Source: Nanobdellota archaeon (GTDB lineage Archaea > Aenigmatarchaeota > Aenigmatarchaeia > Aenigmatarchaeales > Aenigmatarchaeaceae). From it: a DNA stretch of 64,000 nucleotides. Shown piece by piece: positions 1-9,818 of the stretch (position 1 is the stretch's first letter; every line of letters begins with the position of its first letter). The stretch spans positions 17,607 to 81,606 of the forward strand of contig JAHIDZ010000020.1 of the NCBI GenBank assembly GCA_018901755.1. The letters are read 5' to 3'. The notes under the pieces are model-generated. The model did not search any database. It had not been told where the DNA came from and saw only the letters and a list, made by a program, of their open reading frames with translations. The translations under genes and the position numbers were made by a program.

Positions 1-498
1 CTAAGAGATGAAATTCAAGCAAAATTAAAGGAAATAAATGTCAAATGCAGATGCATTCGTTGCAGGGAAATTGGATATTTCCTTAACAAAGGCGGAGAAG
101 TTGACATAAATAATATTAAATTAAATCGAATAAATTATGACGCATCTGGTGGCAAAGAGATATTTCTGAGCTATGAAGATGTTAAGAATGATACGATTGT
201 TAGTTTATTGAGATTGAGAATTCTGCACGAATCTTTCAGAAAAGAAATTACAAATAAAACTACTATAATAAGAGAAGTCCATACTTACGGCCGGCTGACT
301 CCGATAAACAATTTACCTGATAAAAACCAATTGCAACACCGAGGATTCGGAAAGATGTTAATTAAAGAAGCCGAACGAATCTCCAGAGAGGAATTCGGTT
401 GCAACAAAATGATTGTTATAAGCGGAGTTGGAGTTAGAGAATATTTCTATAAATTAGGATACAAATTAGACGGACCTTATGTTTCTAAGAAACTTTAA
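1..498 (+). CDS. C-terminal part of Elp3-like radical SAM/GNAT tRNA modification protein (truncated by window start)
   Basis: Open frame from base 1: LRDEIQAKLKEINVKCRCIRCREIG...LLRLRILHESFRKE...VHTYGRLTPI...QHRGFGKMLIKEAERISREEFGCNKMIVISGVGVREYFYKLGY, the Elp3 GNAT C-terminus. Confidence 0.9.
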   Translation, partial: LRDEIQAKLKEINVKCRCIRCREIGYFLNKGGEVDINNIKLNRINYDASGGKEIFLSYEDVKNDTIVSLLRLRILHESFRKEITNKTTIIREVHTYGRLTPINNLPDKNQLQHRGFGKMLIKEAERISREEFGCNKMIVISGVGVREYFYKLGYKLDGPYVSKKL

Positions 499-851
499 CC
501 AATATATGCATTCGGTCTCTGTACCTGAACAGGTGATGGATTTGACGTCTTGTCTGGTTTCATTTTTTTAAGATATTCTTTATATTTCTTCCACATTTCT
601 TTTCCTTTATTTCCTTTTAGAATTTTAACTATTTCATGTTTTGGAAGTGATAATTTGTCAGATTTCGGAGAATAATCTACTATAGCTATATCATTGTTCT
701 TAACGGTCTTTCCAAGCTTTGAAGAAATATCAAATGTAAGAATATTTTCGTCCCACATCTCCAATGTAATTTGTATAGATGTATTAACAGATTTAATAGA
801 TTTATCTCCCGATGAAAACACTTCAATAACTTTTCCTGGATGGAATATCAT
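495..851 (-). CDS. conserved hypothetical protein
   Basis: 118 aa ORF directly downstream of the L21e gene. Confidence 0.6.
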   Translation of the reverse strand: MIFHPGKVIEVFSSGDKSIKSVNTSIQITLEMWDENILTFDISSKLGKTVKNNDIAIVDYSPKSDKLSLPKHEIVKILKGNKGKEMWKKYKEYLKKMKPDKTSNPSPVQVQRPNAYIG

Positions 852-1141
852 TGTACCGCCTTAAGATGTTCTGAAGGTGTTATCACTGTTTTAAATTTAT
901 TACCGTCTCTTAATTTTATTATATATGCTCTTCCTCTTTTGCCAGTAATTTCACCTGTTAAACCCTTGAATCTTCTACATGGCATTGACTCAGCTGAAGC
1001 TGATTCTATAACTATAGCAACACGTTGGCCTGTTTCGAAGTTTTTAAAATATTGATTAACAGTAACTCTTGTTGATTTTCTCAACTTTTTTCTTGTGCTT
1101 CGATGTTTACCATGCGACTTTCCATGTGTCATATTAATCAA
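848..1141 (-). CDS. rpl21e: 50S ribosomal protein L21e
   Basis: HGKHRSTRKKLRKSTR...VNQYFKNFETGQRVAIVIESASAESMPCRRFKGLTGEITGKRGRAYIIKLRDGNK. Confidence 0.9.
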   Translation of the reverse strand: MINMTHGKSHGKHRSTRKKLRKSTRVTVNQYFKNFETGQRVAIVIESASAESMPCRRFKGLTGEITGKRGRAYIIKLRDGNKFKTVITPSEHLKAVQ

Positions 1142-1189
1142 ATCAAATTATATTTGAATGTTTATAAATGTATAAGTACTTATAAAATT

Positions 1190-1738
1190 ATGCTAATTTT
1201 TGGGCTGACCGGTCTTGCGAGTTCTGGTAAAGGTGAGGCTTCTAACTATCTTAAATCCAAAGGATTTGAAAAATTCGTTTTCTCAGACATACTTAAAATA
1301 GAAGCACAAAAACGCGGAATTTTAACTGGAAACTACGAAGAACAGAAAAACATACTTTCTAAACTAGGCGATGAACTTAGAAAAGAAACTGGTAAGATGG
1401 AAGTGTTGGCAATAATGCTTGTTGGTGAAATTAAAAAAAGAAATTTAGATAAAGTTATTGTTGATGGGTTTAGAGCGCTAGAAGAAGCTGAAACGTTTAG
1501 AAACAATTTTTCAAATTTTAAATTAATTTTTGTAGATACGCCTGAAAAAATAAGATTCGAACGAAGGAAATTAGAAGATCCAACAATTAAATTTGAAGAG
1601 TTTTTAGAACGAGATAAAAGAGATATAGAAAAGAAAGGTCTTGGAAAAGTTATAAAAACCTGTAATATAACTATAGAAAACACTGGAAGTAAAGAAGAAT
1701 TATATAAAAAATTAGATAAAATAATTAATCAAGTTTAA
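1190..1738 (+). CDS. P-loop nucleotide kinase / dephospho-CoA kinase-like protein
   Basis: MLIFGLTGLASSGKGEASNYLKSKGF P-loop; ATG at 1190 preferred over 1103 because the upstream residues are not protein-like. Confidence 0.7.
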   Translation: MLIFGLTGLASSGKGEASNYLKSKGFEKFVFSDILKIEAQKRGILTGNYEEQKNILSKLGDELRKETGKMEVLAIMLVGEIKKRNLDKVIVDGFRALEEAETFRNNFSNFKLIFVDTPEKIRFERRKLEDPTIKFEEFLERDKRDIEKKGLGKVIKTCNITIENTGSKEELYKKLDKIINQV

Positions 1739-2198
1739 ATATATTTAGATTTGGTTCTGATATCTTTTCAAAAACAACTCCTGCCTCTTTGAATAATTCT
1801 TGAGAATCTTTAGAAGGATAATTTCCTGAACAAACAACTCTTTTTATTTTAGCATTAACAATCATCTTAGCACATAAAATACATGTATCATGTGTACAGA
1901 ACAATGTACCACCGCTTATATTGACTCCGTGTAAACCGGCCTGTATTATTGTATTTTGTTCTGCATGTATTGCTCTACATATTTCGTGTTTCTCTCCAGA
2001 TTTAATATTATTTTGATCTCTCAAACATCCTAATTCTAAACAGTCTTTTATTCCAGAAGCTGCTCCATTATATCCAGTAGATAAGATTCTTTTATCTTTT
2101 ACAATTATAGAACTAACATGATGTCTTTTGCAAGTCGATCTTTCAGCTACCAAAAAAGCTATCTTAATAAAATATTCATCCCAATTAGGTCTTATCAT
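1725..2198 (-). CDS. dCMP/cytidine deaminase family protein
   Basis: HAEQNTIIQA and CTHDTCILCAKMIVNA zinc deaminase motifs. Confidence 0.9.
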   Translation of the reverse strand: MIRPNWDEYFIKIAFLVAERSTCKRHHVSSIIVKDKRILSTGYNGAASGIKDCLELGCLRDQNNIKSGEKHEICRAIHAEQNTIIQAGLHGVNISGGTLFCTHDTCILCAKMIVNAKIKRVVCSGNYPSKDSQELFKEAGVVFEKISEPNLNIFKLD

Positions 2199-2229
2199 AA
2201 AATTAAAATGAGCATTAAAGCATTTAAAA

Positions 2230-2730
2230 TTATGTATATTTCATTTTTTCCAAAGATCTTAGATTCATACATTGAAGTCCTCCATTTCCAGGAACAGCTT
2301 GTGTATATACCATAACACGACACATATCACCGTCTCTATATGTCGATATTCTCGTTTCTCCCTCTTCTATATGAAGGGTTCTAGTATCTTGATATTCCCA
2401 GCCTTCAGACGGTATTAAACTTGTATTAAATGCATATGTGTGAACATCAGACACTATTCGTCTAATTCTCTCATTACCTTCTTTACCCTTCTCTGTAATA
2501 CATACTCTTACATCTGATATCGTTCTCTCATCTTTAAGATTACCAAAACAATATGAATTTTCTTTAATGATTTTATCTGCTTTACAATTATCAGTTCCAC
2601 AATTTTTTTGATCACATTTAAAAGAAATATCTAACCTTGTTTTTCTTGGTTCTGGTTTTTCAAACCATGTTGCTTCTAACAATTCTTTTAAAAGATTGTC
2701 TACATCTTCTCGTTTTCTCTCAAAACTCAT
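2230..2730 (-). CDS. hypothetical protein
   Basis: 166 aa ORF. Confidence 0.5.
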   Translation of the reverse strand: MSFERKREDVDNLLKELLEATWFEKPEPRKTRLDISFKCDQKNCGTDNCKADKIIKENSYCFGNLKDERTISDVRVCITEKGKEGNERIRRIVSDVHTYAFNTSLIPSEGWEYQDTRTLHIEEGETRISTYRDGDMCRVMVYTQAVPGNGGLQCMNLRSLEKMKYT

Positions 2731-2812
2731 TCCAATTGACCCCCATTTGGCATAACAAAAGAATTGTATAAGGTACTATATAAAAGTGATGTGGCATTCG
2801 ACAAAAAACGTT

Positions 2813-4147
2813 CTACATACCTTTAAACTTTCTAGCAAAACGAGACATCATTCCTCGTTTCATGCTCCCACCAGAAAACATTTTCATCATTTTCTTAGAT
2901 TGACTATAATTCTTTAGAAGCTCTCGGACATCAGACTCTTGTGTTCCAGAACCTTTAGCTATTCTAGTTATTCTTGAAGAATCTATAATATCAGGATCTG
3001 CTCTCTCTTTCTTAGTCATTGATTCAATTATATATTTCCATTTTTTCATCTTGTCTTCTTGTTTTCCAAGATCAAGATTTTTAGGTAATTTCATACCACC
3101 CATACCAGGAATCATGTCCATAACTGATTTTAATGAACCCATTTTACCCATACTCTTTAATTGTTCATAAAAATCATCCATTGAGAATTTACCAGATGTA
3201 AACTTTTCAGCCATTTCTTGAGCTTTACCTGGTTCTATGGCTTCTTGAGCTTTCTCTATTAATGACTGTAAATCTCCAAATCCGATTAATCTTGATACGA
3301 ATCTTTCAGGATCAAAAACTTCTAATGCTTCCATTTTTTCTCCAACCCCAATAAATTTTATAGGAGCATCAGTTACTGCACATGCGGTTATTGCTCCACC
3401 ACCTCGCGCAGTTCCATCCATTTTAGTTAAAAATATTCCAGTGATTCCAACCAACTTATTAAATTCAGTTGCCTGTTCTCCAGTAGCTTGACCCAAATCA
3501 GCTGGTATAGCAAGTATCACTTCATCTGGTTTAATCACTTCGCCAAGCTTCCTTAATTCTCTAGCAAGTTCTTCGTCAAGAGCGTCTCTACCAGAAGAAT
3601 CAAATATTAATACATCATTATTTTTCAATTCCTTTAATCCGACCTCTGCTATCTTAACTGCATCTTTAATTTCTTTATCGATATAATATGGAACATTAAG
3701 CTGTTCTGCTATTTGTTTTAACTGATCCATAGCAGCTGGTCTGTGAACATCACATCCAATTAAAGCTGGTTTCAAACCTTTCTTCTGATAGAATTTAGCT
3801 AACTTACCAATAGATGTTGTTTTACCAGAACCAAATAATCCTACAAATAATATTCTACCTGGCTTAAGCATAATTTCAGGTTTCTTACCTACAAATTTAA
3901 CAAGTTCTTCGTAAACAATATTTACTATATGTTCTCTAGCAGTCATTCCGCTACTTGGCTTTTCATCTAAAGCTCTTTTCTTAATAGATTCAGTTAATTT
4001 GAATACTAATTTAACATCAACATCTGTAGCTAGAAGTGTTCGTTGTATATCTCTTACTAATTCATTAACAGTATTATTATCAATGTAGCCAGCCTTAGCT
4101 ATCTTTCTTAATGCGTCTTTAAGCCCAGAACTTAGTTTCTCAAGCAT
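2813..4147 (-). CDS. srp54: signal recognition particle 54 kDa protein
   Basis: LFVGLFGSGKTTSIGKLAKFYQKKG...DSSGRDALDEELA...TKMDGTARGGGAI, Met-rich M domain. Confidence 0.97.
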   Translation of the reverse strand: MLEKLSSGLKDALRKIAKAGYIDNNTVNELVRDIQRTLLATDVDVKLVFKLTESIKKRALDEKPSSGMTAREHIVNIVYEELVKFVGKKPEIMLKPGRILFVGLFGSGKTTSIGKLAKFYQKKGLKPALIGCDVHRPAAMDQLKQIAEQLNVPYYIDKEIKDAVKIAEVGLKELKNNDVLIFDSSGRDALDEELARELRKLGEVIKPDEVILAIPADLGQATGEQATEFNKLVGITGIFLTKMDGTARGGGAITACAVTDAPIKFIGVGEKMEALEVFDPERFVSRLIGFGDLQSLIEKAQEAIEPGKAQEMAEKFTSGKFSMDDFYEQLKSMGKMGSLKSVMDMIPGMGGMKLPKNLDLGKQEDKMKKWKYIIESMTKKERADPDIIDSSRITRIAKGSGTQESDVRELLKNYSQSKKMMKMFSGGSMKRGMMSRFARKFKGM

Positions 4148-4178
4148 AACTAACTTTTAGTTTGAGTCTTTAAATGTT

Positions 4179-4517
4179 TTATCTTTTAGCTATTGTGTGC
4201 CATGCATATCTTGGACATTTTGTCCCAATATCACAATCTTGACAATATTTAGGATCAAAAGAAACCTGTATAGCATGATGTTCAAATTCCACCGTTATTT
4301 TATTATCTTTATAGAAAACGAAAACATTTGGTGCTTCACAATTCATGCTATGAAGCTCGTTTTTTAGTTCTTCTGCAGTGTATATCGGTGATAATTCATA
4401 CTCGATGCCGTGTCCTTTTTTCTGACCAAGATTTTCACACATTATATTGGGATTTTTTAATATTTCTCTGATTATTGGATCTTTTGCTATTTTAGGCACC
4501 ACTATTCTCTCCTCCAA
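4179..4517 (-). CDS. hypothetical protein (Cys-containing)
   Basis: 112 aa ORF, CQDCDIGTKCPRYAWH. Confidence 0.55.
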   Translation of the reverse strand: MEERIVVPKIAKDPIIREILKNPNIMCENLGQKKGHGIEYELSPIYTAEELKNELHSMNCEAPNVFVFYKDNKITVEFEHHAIQVSFDPKYCQDCDIGTKCPRYAWHTIAKR

Positions 4518-4762
4518 GCAAAATCTTGTACTGCATCTGTTATATCATTTGCAATTTTTGGAGCGACATTTCTATAAACCTGTCTCTTAACAGTAGTTTC
4601 AATGGTGGTAAGTGTCTTTTCAACATCAATTTCTATTTTTTGATTTAAAAATTCAGATTCTTCATATTTTGAAACATAATCATCTCTAGGTGTCTGTATC
4701 CAATCTAAAGTAATTCTCTTTCCATTTATTCTATAAAATTTTCCAAAACTCATATTTATCAC
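4502..4762 (-). CDS. hypothetical protein
   Basis: 86 aa ORF overlapping the next gene. Confidence 0.5.
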   Translation of the reverse strand: MINMSFGKFYRINGKRITLDWIQTPRDDYVSKYEESEFLNQKIEIDVEKTLTTIETTVKRQVYRNVAPKIANDITDAVQDFAWRRE

Positions 4763-4795
4763 TGACTAATAATAGTAAATTAAACTATTTAAATC

Positions 4796-6085
4796 TTATT
4801 CTATTAGATTTTTAATAATTTCTTCAGGATCAAATTTCTTAAGATCCTTATAGTCCTGCCCAACTCCTAAATATAGAATAGATTTCTTTATGTTGTGAAC
4901 AGAAGAAAGAATAGCTCCGCCTTTTTCATAAACATCTGTCTTAGTCAGTATCAAAGCGTCAACCCCAACAGTATCATTAAAAGTAGATGTTTGTTCTACA
5001 ACATCATTTCCAGTCAATGCATCAATAACAAGTATTTTCATATCTGGCATATTTACTCTACATATTTTCTTAAGTTCTTCAATTAAATTCAAATTAGCAT
5101 GACTCCTTCCGGCGGTGTCTGCTAGAACAACATCAATATCATTTGCCTTAGCGTGTTTAACTGCATCAAATATTACAGCTGCTGGGTCAGAACCATATTT
5201 TTGTTTTATTACATTTATTCCAAGCTTCTTTCCATGTTCTTCTAACTGTTCTATAGACGCCGCACGCCATGTATCAGCTGCAGCCATTACAACACTAAAT
5301 CCTTTTTCTTTAAACAAATGCCCAACTCGAGCTATTGTAGTTGTTTTACCAGAACCATTAAATCCTAAAAATATAATCACATATGGTTTCTTTTTCTTTA
5401 CAATTTCCATCAAATCAATGTTTTCAACATTAAGTATATCTTTTACAGATTTTTTCAAACTTTCTTTAACAATATCATCAATTTTCTTCCTATCGATAGA
5501 TTGACCAATCAAACTACTTCGCAAATCATTAATTATTTTTTCAGCAACTTCAACCGCTACGTCAGATTGAACTAATGATATTTGTAAGTCCCACAAAATA
5601 TCTCTAATATCTTCTTCTTTCAATTCTTTTTCAGTAATTGCTTTCTTTATCTTTATTAAAAATCCTTCTTTCTTTTTCGTTTGAATCTTTTTTATTTCTT
5701 CTTGTTTCTTCTCAATTGATGGTTCCATTTTCACAGATTTACTTTCTTGTTTCATTTCAGGTTCTAGAGTAATTTGTTCTTCAACTTTGATATCTTCATC
5801 AACAAATTCTTCAACTTGTTTACTTACTGTTATTATTGGAGTTTCTTCAACTTCTTCTATTTCAACTTTTTCTACAATCGGTTCTTCTAATTTCTTCTGT
5901 AGTTCTGCAATTTCTGCATCCAATTCTGCTAATTTCTTTTCTCTTTCTTCTTTAATATCATCCTTAATAACGTCATCAATTTTTTCAGAAATATCTTCTA
6001 TTTGAGGTTCATCCTCTTTAGTCTTAACAATATTAGAAATTTTATCAACGCTTTCTTTCAGCTTTTTCTTTAAAAAACCGAACAT
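4796..6085 (-). CDS. ftsY: SRP receptor FtsY
   Basis: IIFLGFNGSGKTTTIARVGHLFKEKG...AADTWRAASIEQLEEHGKKLG...DTAGRSHANLNLIEELKK; acidic N-terminus. Confidence 0.97.
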   Translation of the reverse strand: MFGFLKKKLKESVDKISNIVKTKEDEPQIEDISEKIDDVIKDDIKEEREKKLAELDAEIAELQKKLEEPIVEKVEIEEVEETPIITVSKQVEEFVDEDIKVEEQITLEPEMKQESKSVKMEPSIEKKQEEIKKIQTKKKEGFLIKIKKAITEKELKEEDIRDILWDLQISLVQSDVAVEVAEKIINDLRSSLIGQSIDRKKIDDIVKESLKKSVKDILNVENIDLMEIVKKKKPYVIIFLGFNGSGKTTTIARVGHLFKEKGFSVVMAAADTWRAASIEQLEEHGKKLGINVIKQKYGSDPAAVIFDAVKHAKANDIDVVLADTAGRSHANLNLIEELKKICRVNMPDMKILVIDALTGNDVVEQTSTFNDTVGVDALILTKTDVYEKGGAILSSVHNIKKSILYLGVGQDYKDLKKFDPEEIIKNLIE

Positions 6086-6087
6086 AT

Positions 6088-6471
6088 TTATTCTAACTCA
6101 TTTTGAATTTTTAGCAACTGTGTTTCGATTTTATTCATTTCAGACATTACTTTTTTAGATGCTTTTTCAAATTCGGTCATTTTTTCTAAAACCATCTTAA
6201 TAGCTTCATTTCTTTTCTTTTTTACAGCCATTCCTGCACCAATTGAAACTAATATTTCCTCATTATTTTCCACTTTTCCAAGAACAAAATATGATGATCC
6301 TAATGGTATGTAAGCTTCGCCCTTATTATTACCGATTTCTTCCAATGCAAGCTTTGTTCTTTCAAACTCTTCCATTGAACTATTTATTAGTTTAAGTCTA
6401 TCATCAAGCATTTTAAAATTATTCTGTAATACTTGAAACTGCATCATTTTTTCTTGTTTTTCATCTGTCAT
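6088..6471 (-). CDS. pfdA: prefoldin subunit alpha
   Basis: Coiled coils flanking GEAYIPLGSSYFVLGKVENNEEILVSIGAGMAVKK. Confidence 0.85.
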   Translation of the reverse strand: MTDEKQEKMMQFQVLQNNFKMLDDRLKLINSSMEEFERTKLALEEIGNNKGEAYIPLGSSYFVLGKVENNEEILVSIGAGMAVKKKRNEAIKMVLEKMTEFEKASKKVMSEMNKIETQLLKIQNELE

Positions 6472-7793
6472 TCAAACACCTCAATATAATTTTCTACTAT
6501 TTTTTTTTTTGACGCATCTATTATAATTTTTCTAGCATTAGTTGTAGTCTTATAAATATAAGCTTTAGTATTTAAACTATTTTGATTTACTATTTTTAAC
6601 ATGCCCATGTCCTTAAATTGATTTAATCTTAAACATATTGTGGCATCTGAACGATTGAAATTCTCCTTAATAATTGGTGAAGACAAATAACCATATTTTT
6701 CTTCTATTTCACAAAATATTTTTAAAGTTTTTATTAGAGCTTCTGTTGGTAAAAATTTAGTTTTTTCGTATCTTGTATATTTTTCAATCAGTTTTCTAAG
6801 TCTTATTTTCTTATAATCTATGTCGAAATTTATCTTGCTAAAAAATATTTCTAGATTTTTCTTAGTGGTTATGCACAGTTTCCATCGATGTCTTAAATGT
6901 AATTTATTATCTTTAATAAAACTTGTCTGGTCTACTACTATATTATTAATGGAGATGCCAAAACTTTCTAATAATTTTTTATCGCCCTTAAATATTTCTG
7001 ATGAATACTTTAATAATTTGTTCTTAAGTATTTTTTTCCTAAACATTTTTGATATGCAAGTTACATTCGCAGATAAACTCAAATATATTTCATTTCGCGA
7101 TATACAACCCTCGTCGTCAAATGCCTGCTTTAAAAATGCACCTCTTATAATTTCATCGGCATCCATGATAAAATGTGGTATTTCAAGATTAGTAACTACT
7201 TTATTTCCCGATTTTAATCCGATGCAATTAACCAAAACTATACCGATTATTTTTGGAAAAAGCAGTCTCTCCTTTTTTGGATTAGCGGCTGAATATATAT
7301 CTCCAAAAACATTAGACATAGCATTATAAACTTTTCTTCTAATCTTTTTATCTGAATTAAAATAGTATGGATTTAGCGTAGTGGCTATGCCGCCATCATG
7401 TAATATGGAACTAATAATTATAGCGCCATCAACAGAATTAAGATTAAATGGTAACTTGGGGTTCACCAGACCTTTACCACCGCTCTTTACACCAATTTTA
7501 AATATATTTTGTTCGGTTTCTTTTAATAAATTTTTATCTAAAGTTAAAATAATTTTTCTGAGATCTCTTAGTGATATAGCTCGAATTCCGTAAATAAATT
7601 TTTTAACTATGGAATAAGATAAATTAGAAACTCTGCAAAACTCAGCTTTATTTTTTATCATACTAGAAATTTTCTTATGGAAATCTTTTCTGAGTTCAAC
7701 ATATACCTTATCTGATGGCAAATTCCAAAGATAAACAACTCCACTATCTTTAATAGAATTTTTATTCATATAAGATATTTTAGTACTATACAA
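6468..7793 (-). CDS. free-standing LAGLIDADG-type homing endonuclease-like protein (HEG1)
   Basis: Two degenerate LAGLIDADG motifs (DGAIIISSILHDGGIA; IIRGAFLKQAFDDEGCIS) with winged-helix-like ends; fits exactly between the IF6 and prefoldin genes. Confidence 0.75.
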   Translation of the reverse strand: MYSTKISYMNKNSIKDSGVVYLWNLPSDKVYVELRKDFHKKISSMIKNKAEFCRVSNLSYSIVKKFIYGIRAISLRDLRKIILTLDKNLLKETEQNIFKIGVKSGGKGLVNPKLPFNLNSVDGAIIISSILHDGGIATTLNPYYFNSDKKIRRKVYNAMSNVFGDIYSAANPKKERLLFPKIIGIVLVNCIGLKSGNKVVTNLEIPHFIMDADEIIRGAFLKQAFDDEGCISRNEIYLSLSANVTCISKMFRKKILKNKLLKYSSEIFKGDKKLLESFGISINNIVVDQTSFIKDNKLHLRHRWKLCITTKKNLEIFFSKINFDIDYKKIRLRKLIEKYTRYEKTKFLPTEALIKTLKIFCEIEEKYGYLSSPIIKENFNRSDATICLRLNQFKDMGMLKIVNQNSLNTKAYIYKTTTNARKIIIDASKKKIVENYIEVFE

Positions 7794-8447
7794 TTATATA
7801 AAGACTTCCATCGCTCTATCTAATTCAGGACCAGTTGATTTTTCAGATACAACCATGCCTTTACTATTTACTATGATTCCAGCTTTTATAAATGGTGTAC
7901 CGAAATTAATAGTTCCAACATCAGCTTTAACTTTTAATATATTTTCTATTTCTTTAATTTCGATCTCTTTACTATCTCTATGGCATAAACAACCATTATT
8001 TGTAGCGCGCCCGGCTGAGCCAACTATGGTTTCTTTTGCTAAATGTCCAACTTGAACATCTACACCCAAACAATCAGAAATTTCTTTCTTATATTTTCGA
8101 AGCAAATTTGATATAATACAACCATTATCATTACATAATACAAGATTGCCCAATGCTGTATGATCTGTTTCAATTACTTGAACATTTACACCGAGTAGTT
8201 CTTTCAATCGCTTAATTTCATAACCTTCCGTAGTCTTAGGAACAATAATACCATTACTATTACCAGCTGCAAATATGCCAGCAAATACTGTTTCAGATAT
8301 AGAAACCGGTACAACCTTAACACCGAGCACATCACTTATCTTTTTTACTGAATTTGGCTCAAATCCAAGCAAACAATAAGATTCAGTGGCAAAGCCATAT
8401 AGGCCTATATTCCGATCACCATTAAAACTAGTCTTAAGGAATTGCAT
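7794..8447 (-). CDS. eif6: translation initiation factor 6
   Basis: Repeats such as IGLYGFATESYCLLGF, FAAGNSNGIIVPKTT, LGNLVLCNDNGCIISNLL, GSAGRATNNGCLCH. Confidence 0.93.
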   Translation of the reverse strand: MQFLKTSFNGDRNIGLYGFATESYCLLGFEPNSVKKISDVLGVKVVPVSISETVFAGIFAAGNSNGIIVPKTTEGYEIKRLKELLGVNVQVIETDHTALGNLVLCNDNGCIISNLLRKYKKEISDCLGVDVQVGHLAKETIVGSAGRATNNGCLCHRDSKEIEIKEIENILKVKADVGTINFGTPFIKAGIIVNSKGMVVSEKSTGPELDRAMEVFI

Positions 8448-8523
8448 GAAGTGATTTACGAGATAGAAATATTTAAGCTTTCGCTAATGATACATTTAAC
8501 CGTAAATTAGAAAAAAATGTCAA

Positions 8524-8970
8524 TTATTCTTTTAGAGGTTCAGAAATTTCTGGTTTAGTCGGTGCTTCAGGTTTTCCAGATTCTTCTTTTATTTCTTCCT
8601 GTATTGTCTGTTTCTTTCTTTCTTTTCTCTCTTCTTTTATTTTTTCTTTCTTACCTTCCTTCTTTTTTGCTTTTTCTTTAGCCTCTTCAGCAGTAAGTGT
8701 TTTTATATCTACACCAACTAATTCTGCTAAAACAGCATTACTATCTAATTTGGCATGAATTCTTATTTTTCTCGGTGGTTTTTGTATTCCTCGTGCCCAA
8801 ACAGAATTATTTATTGAAAATCCTATTTTAACATTTTCACATTTCATATGTCTCTGTAAGTAAGCTCTAATTATATCTATTGCTTTTCTAGCTCGAGCAT
8901 TTCTTGCTACCGTTCTATATGCTTTCCTTAAAGGTATTGTGAAAATCTTTTCTTCTGCCATAAAAATCAT
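8524..8970 (-). CDS. rpl31e: 50S ribosomal protein L31e with charged C-terminal extension
   Basis: FTIPLRKAYRTVARNARARKAIDIIRAYLQRHM...VWARGIQKPPRKIRIHA; about 50 aa Lys/Glu-rich tail. Confidence 0.9.
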   Translation of the reverse strand: MIFMAEEKIFTIPLRKAYRTVARNARARKAIDIIRAYLQRHMKCENVKIGFSINNSVWARGIQKPPRKIRIHAKLDSNAVLAELVGVDIKTLTAEEAKEKAKKKEGKKEKIKEERKERKKQTIQEEIKEESGKPEAPTKPEISEPLKE

Positions 8971-9134
8971 ATCTTTAATCTACTTCTTCTCCAGTGTTTG
9001 TGTTTATGCACACGTATTTTTCTTGTTCTAGCACGTTTTCCATATTTCTTAAGATCGCACCATCTAGGCGCAGCTCCTCTTTTTCTTGCTGCTATTAATC
9101 TTAATTTTCTTCCCAAATTTTGTATTGCTCCCAT
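8967..9134 (-). CDS. rpl39e: 50S ribosomal protein L39e
   Basis: MGAIQNLGRKLRLIAARKRGAAPRWCDLKKYGKRARTRKIRVHKHKHWRRSRLKI; too short for the ORF track. Confidence 0.88.
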   Translation of the reverse strand: MGAIQNLGRKLRLIAARKRGAAPRWCDLKKYGKRARTRKIRVHKHKHWRRSRLKI

Positions 9135-9136
9135 TC

Positions 9137-9400
9137 TTATTTCCTCTTTTTCTTTATTTTGGTTTTCTTCTTTTCTCCTATTAATACTTCCAATATTTGC
9201 TTTAATTTATTATCATCAATTTTCTCGTTTAACTGTCCTGTTTGATAGACTTGAAGTAAATACGCTTCTAGTTGTGAAGCAACTGTCTGATTCCCAAGTC
9301 TGACTCGAGATAAACGCTCAAATGCTTCACGAGTCATCATTTTCTTTAAAATCTCACTTTTAACTTCTTCCATTCTTTGCATGCTTTCTTTATCTAACAT
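9137..9400 (-). CDS. PDCD5-family DNA-binding protein
   Basis: ILKKMMTREAFERLSRVRLGNQTVASQLEAYLLQVYQTGQL. Confidence 0.88.
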   Translation of the reverse strand: MLDKESMQRMEEVKSEILKKMMTREAFERLSRVRLGNQTVASQLEAYLLQVYQTGQLNEKIDDNKLKQILEVLIGEKKKTKIKKKRK

Positions 9401-9785
9401 GCCTATCTACCAAAGACTGTCCTTTACTTGTTACAATTCTTCCTTTCTTAGGTTTATCAACTTGTTTTATTAAATCAGATTGTTCAAGTTGTTGAAGCAT
9501 TAATCTTATAATTTTACCGCCAGCTTTCATTGCATGTGGTGGTTTGTGTCCTCTACGTTTTCTTGCGCCATATACTGTTCTTAATCGTGATACACCTACC
9601 GGTCCATGTAAATAAACTTGTCTTAAAACTGCTGCTGCTCTTATGTACCACCAATCTTCTTGCTGTGGTGGTCTGTATGCACATACTCCAGTCTTTATGT
9701 AAGCTGCCCATTCTGGAGGCTTTATTTTACTGTTTTTCTTAAGTGTTTCTTTAATTCCACTTATTGTTTGTGCTGGTGTTTTCAT
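9390..9785 (-). CDS. rps19e: 30S ribosomal protein S19e
   Basis: PPEWAAYIKTGVCAYRPPQQEDWWYIRAAAVLRQVYLHGPVGVSRLRTVYG. Confidence 0.95.
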   Translation of the reverse strand: MKTPAQTISGIKETLKKNSKIKPPEWAAYIKTGVCAYRPPQQEDWWYIRAAAVLRQVYLHGPVGVSRLRTVYGARKRRGHKPPHAMKAGGKIIRLMLQQLEQSDLIKQVDKPKKGRIVTSKGQSLVDRHVR

Positions 9786-9818
9786 TTAAATCACTTCTTT
9801 TATATCTGTTATCAAGGT

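Noticed and set aside
1103-1189. Upstream start for the nucleotide kinase
   Set aside because: Extra residues do not resemble the family and overlap the L21e gene start; ATG at 1190 leads straight into the P-loop region.
4895-6005. Plus-strand ORFs within ftsY (and similar antisense ORFs elsewhere)
   Set aside because: Ser/Phe/Ile-rich antisense shadows of confident genes.
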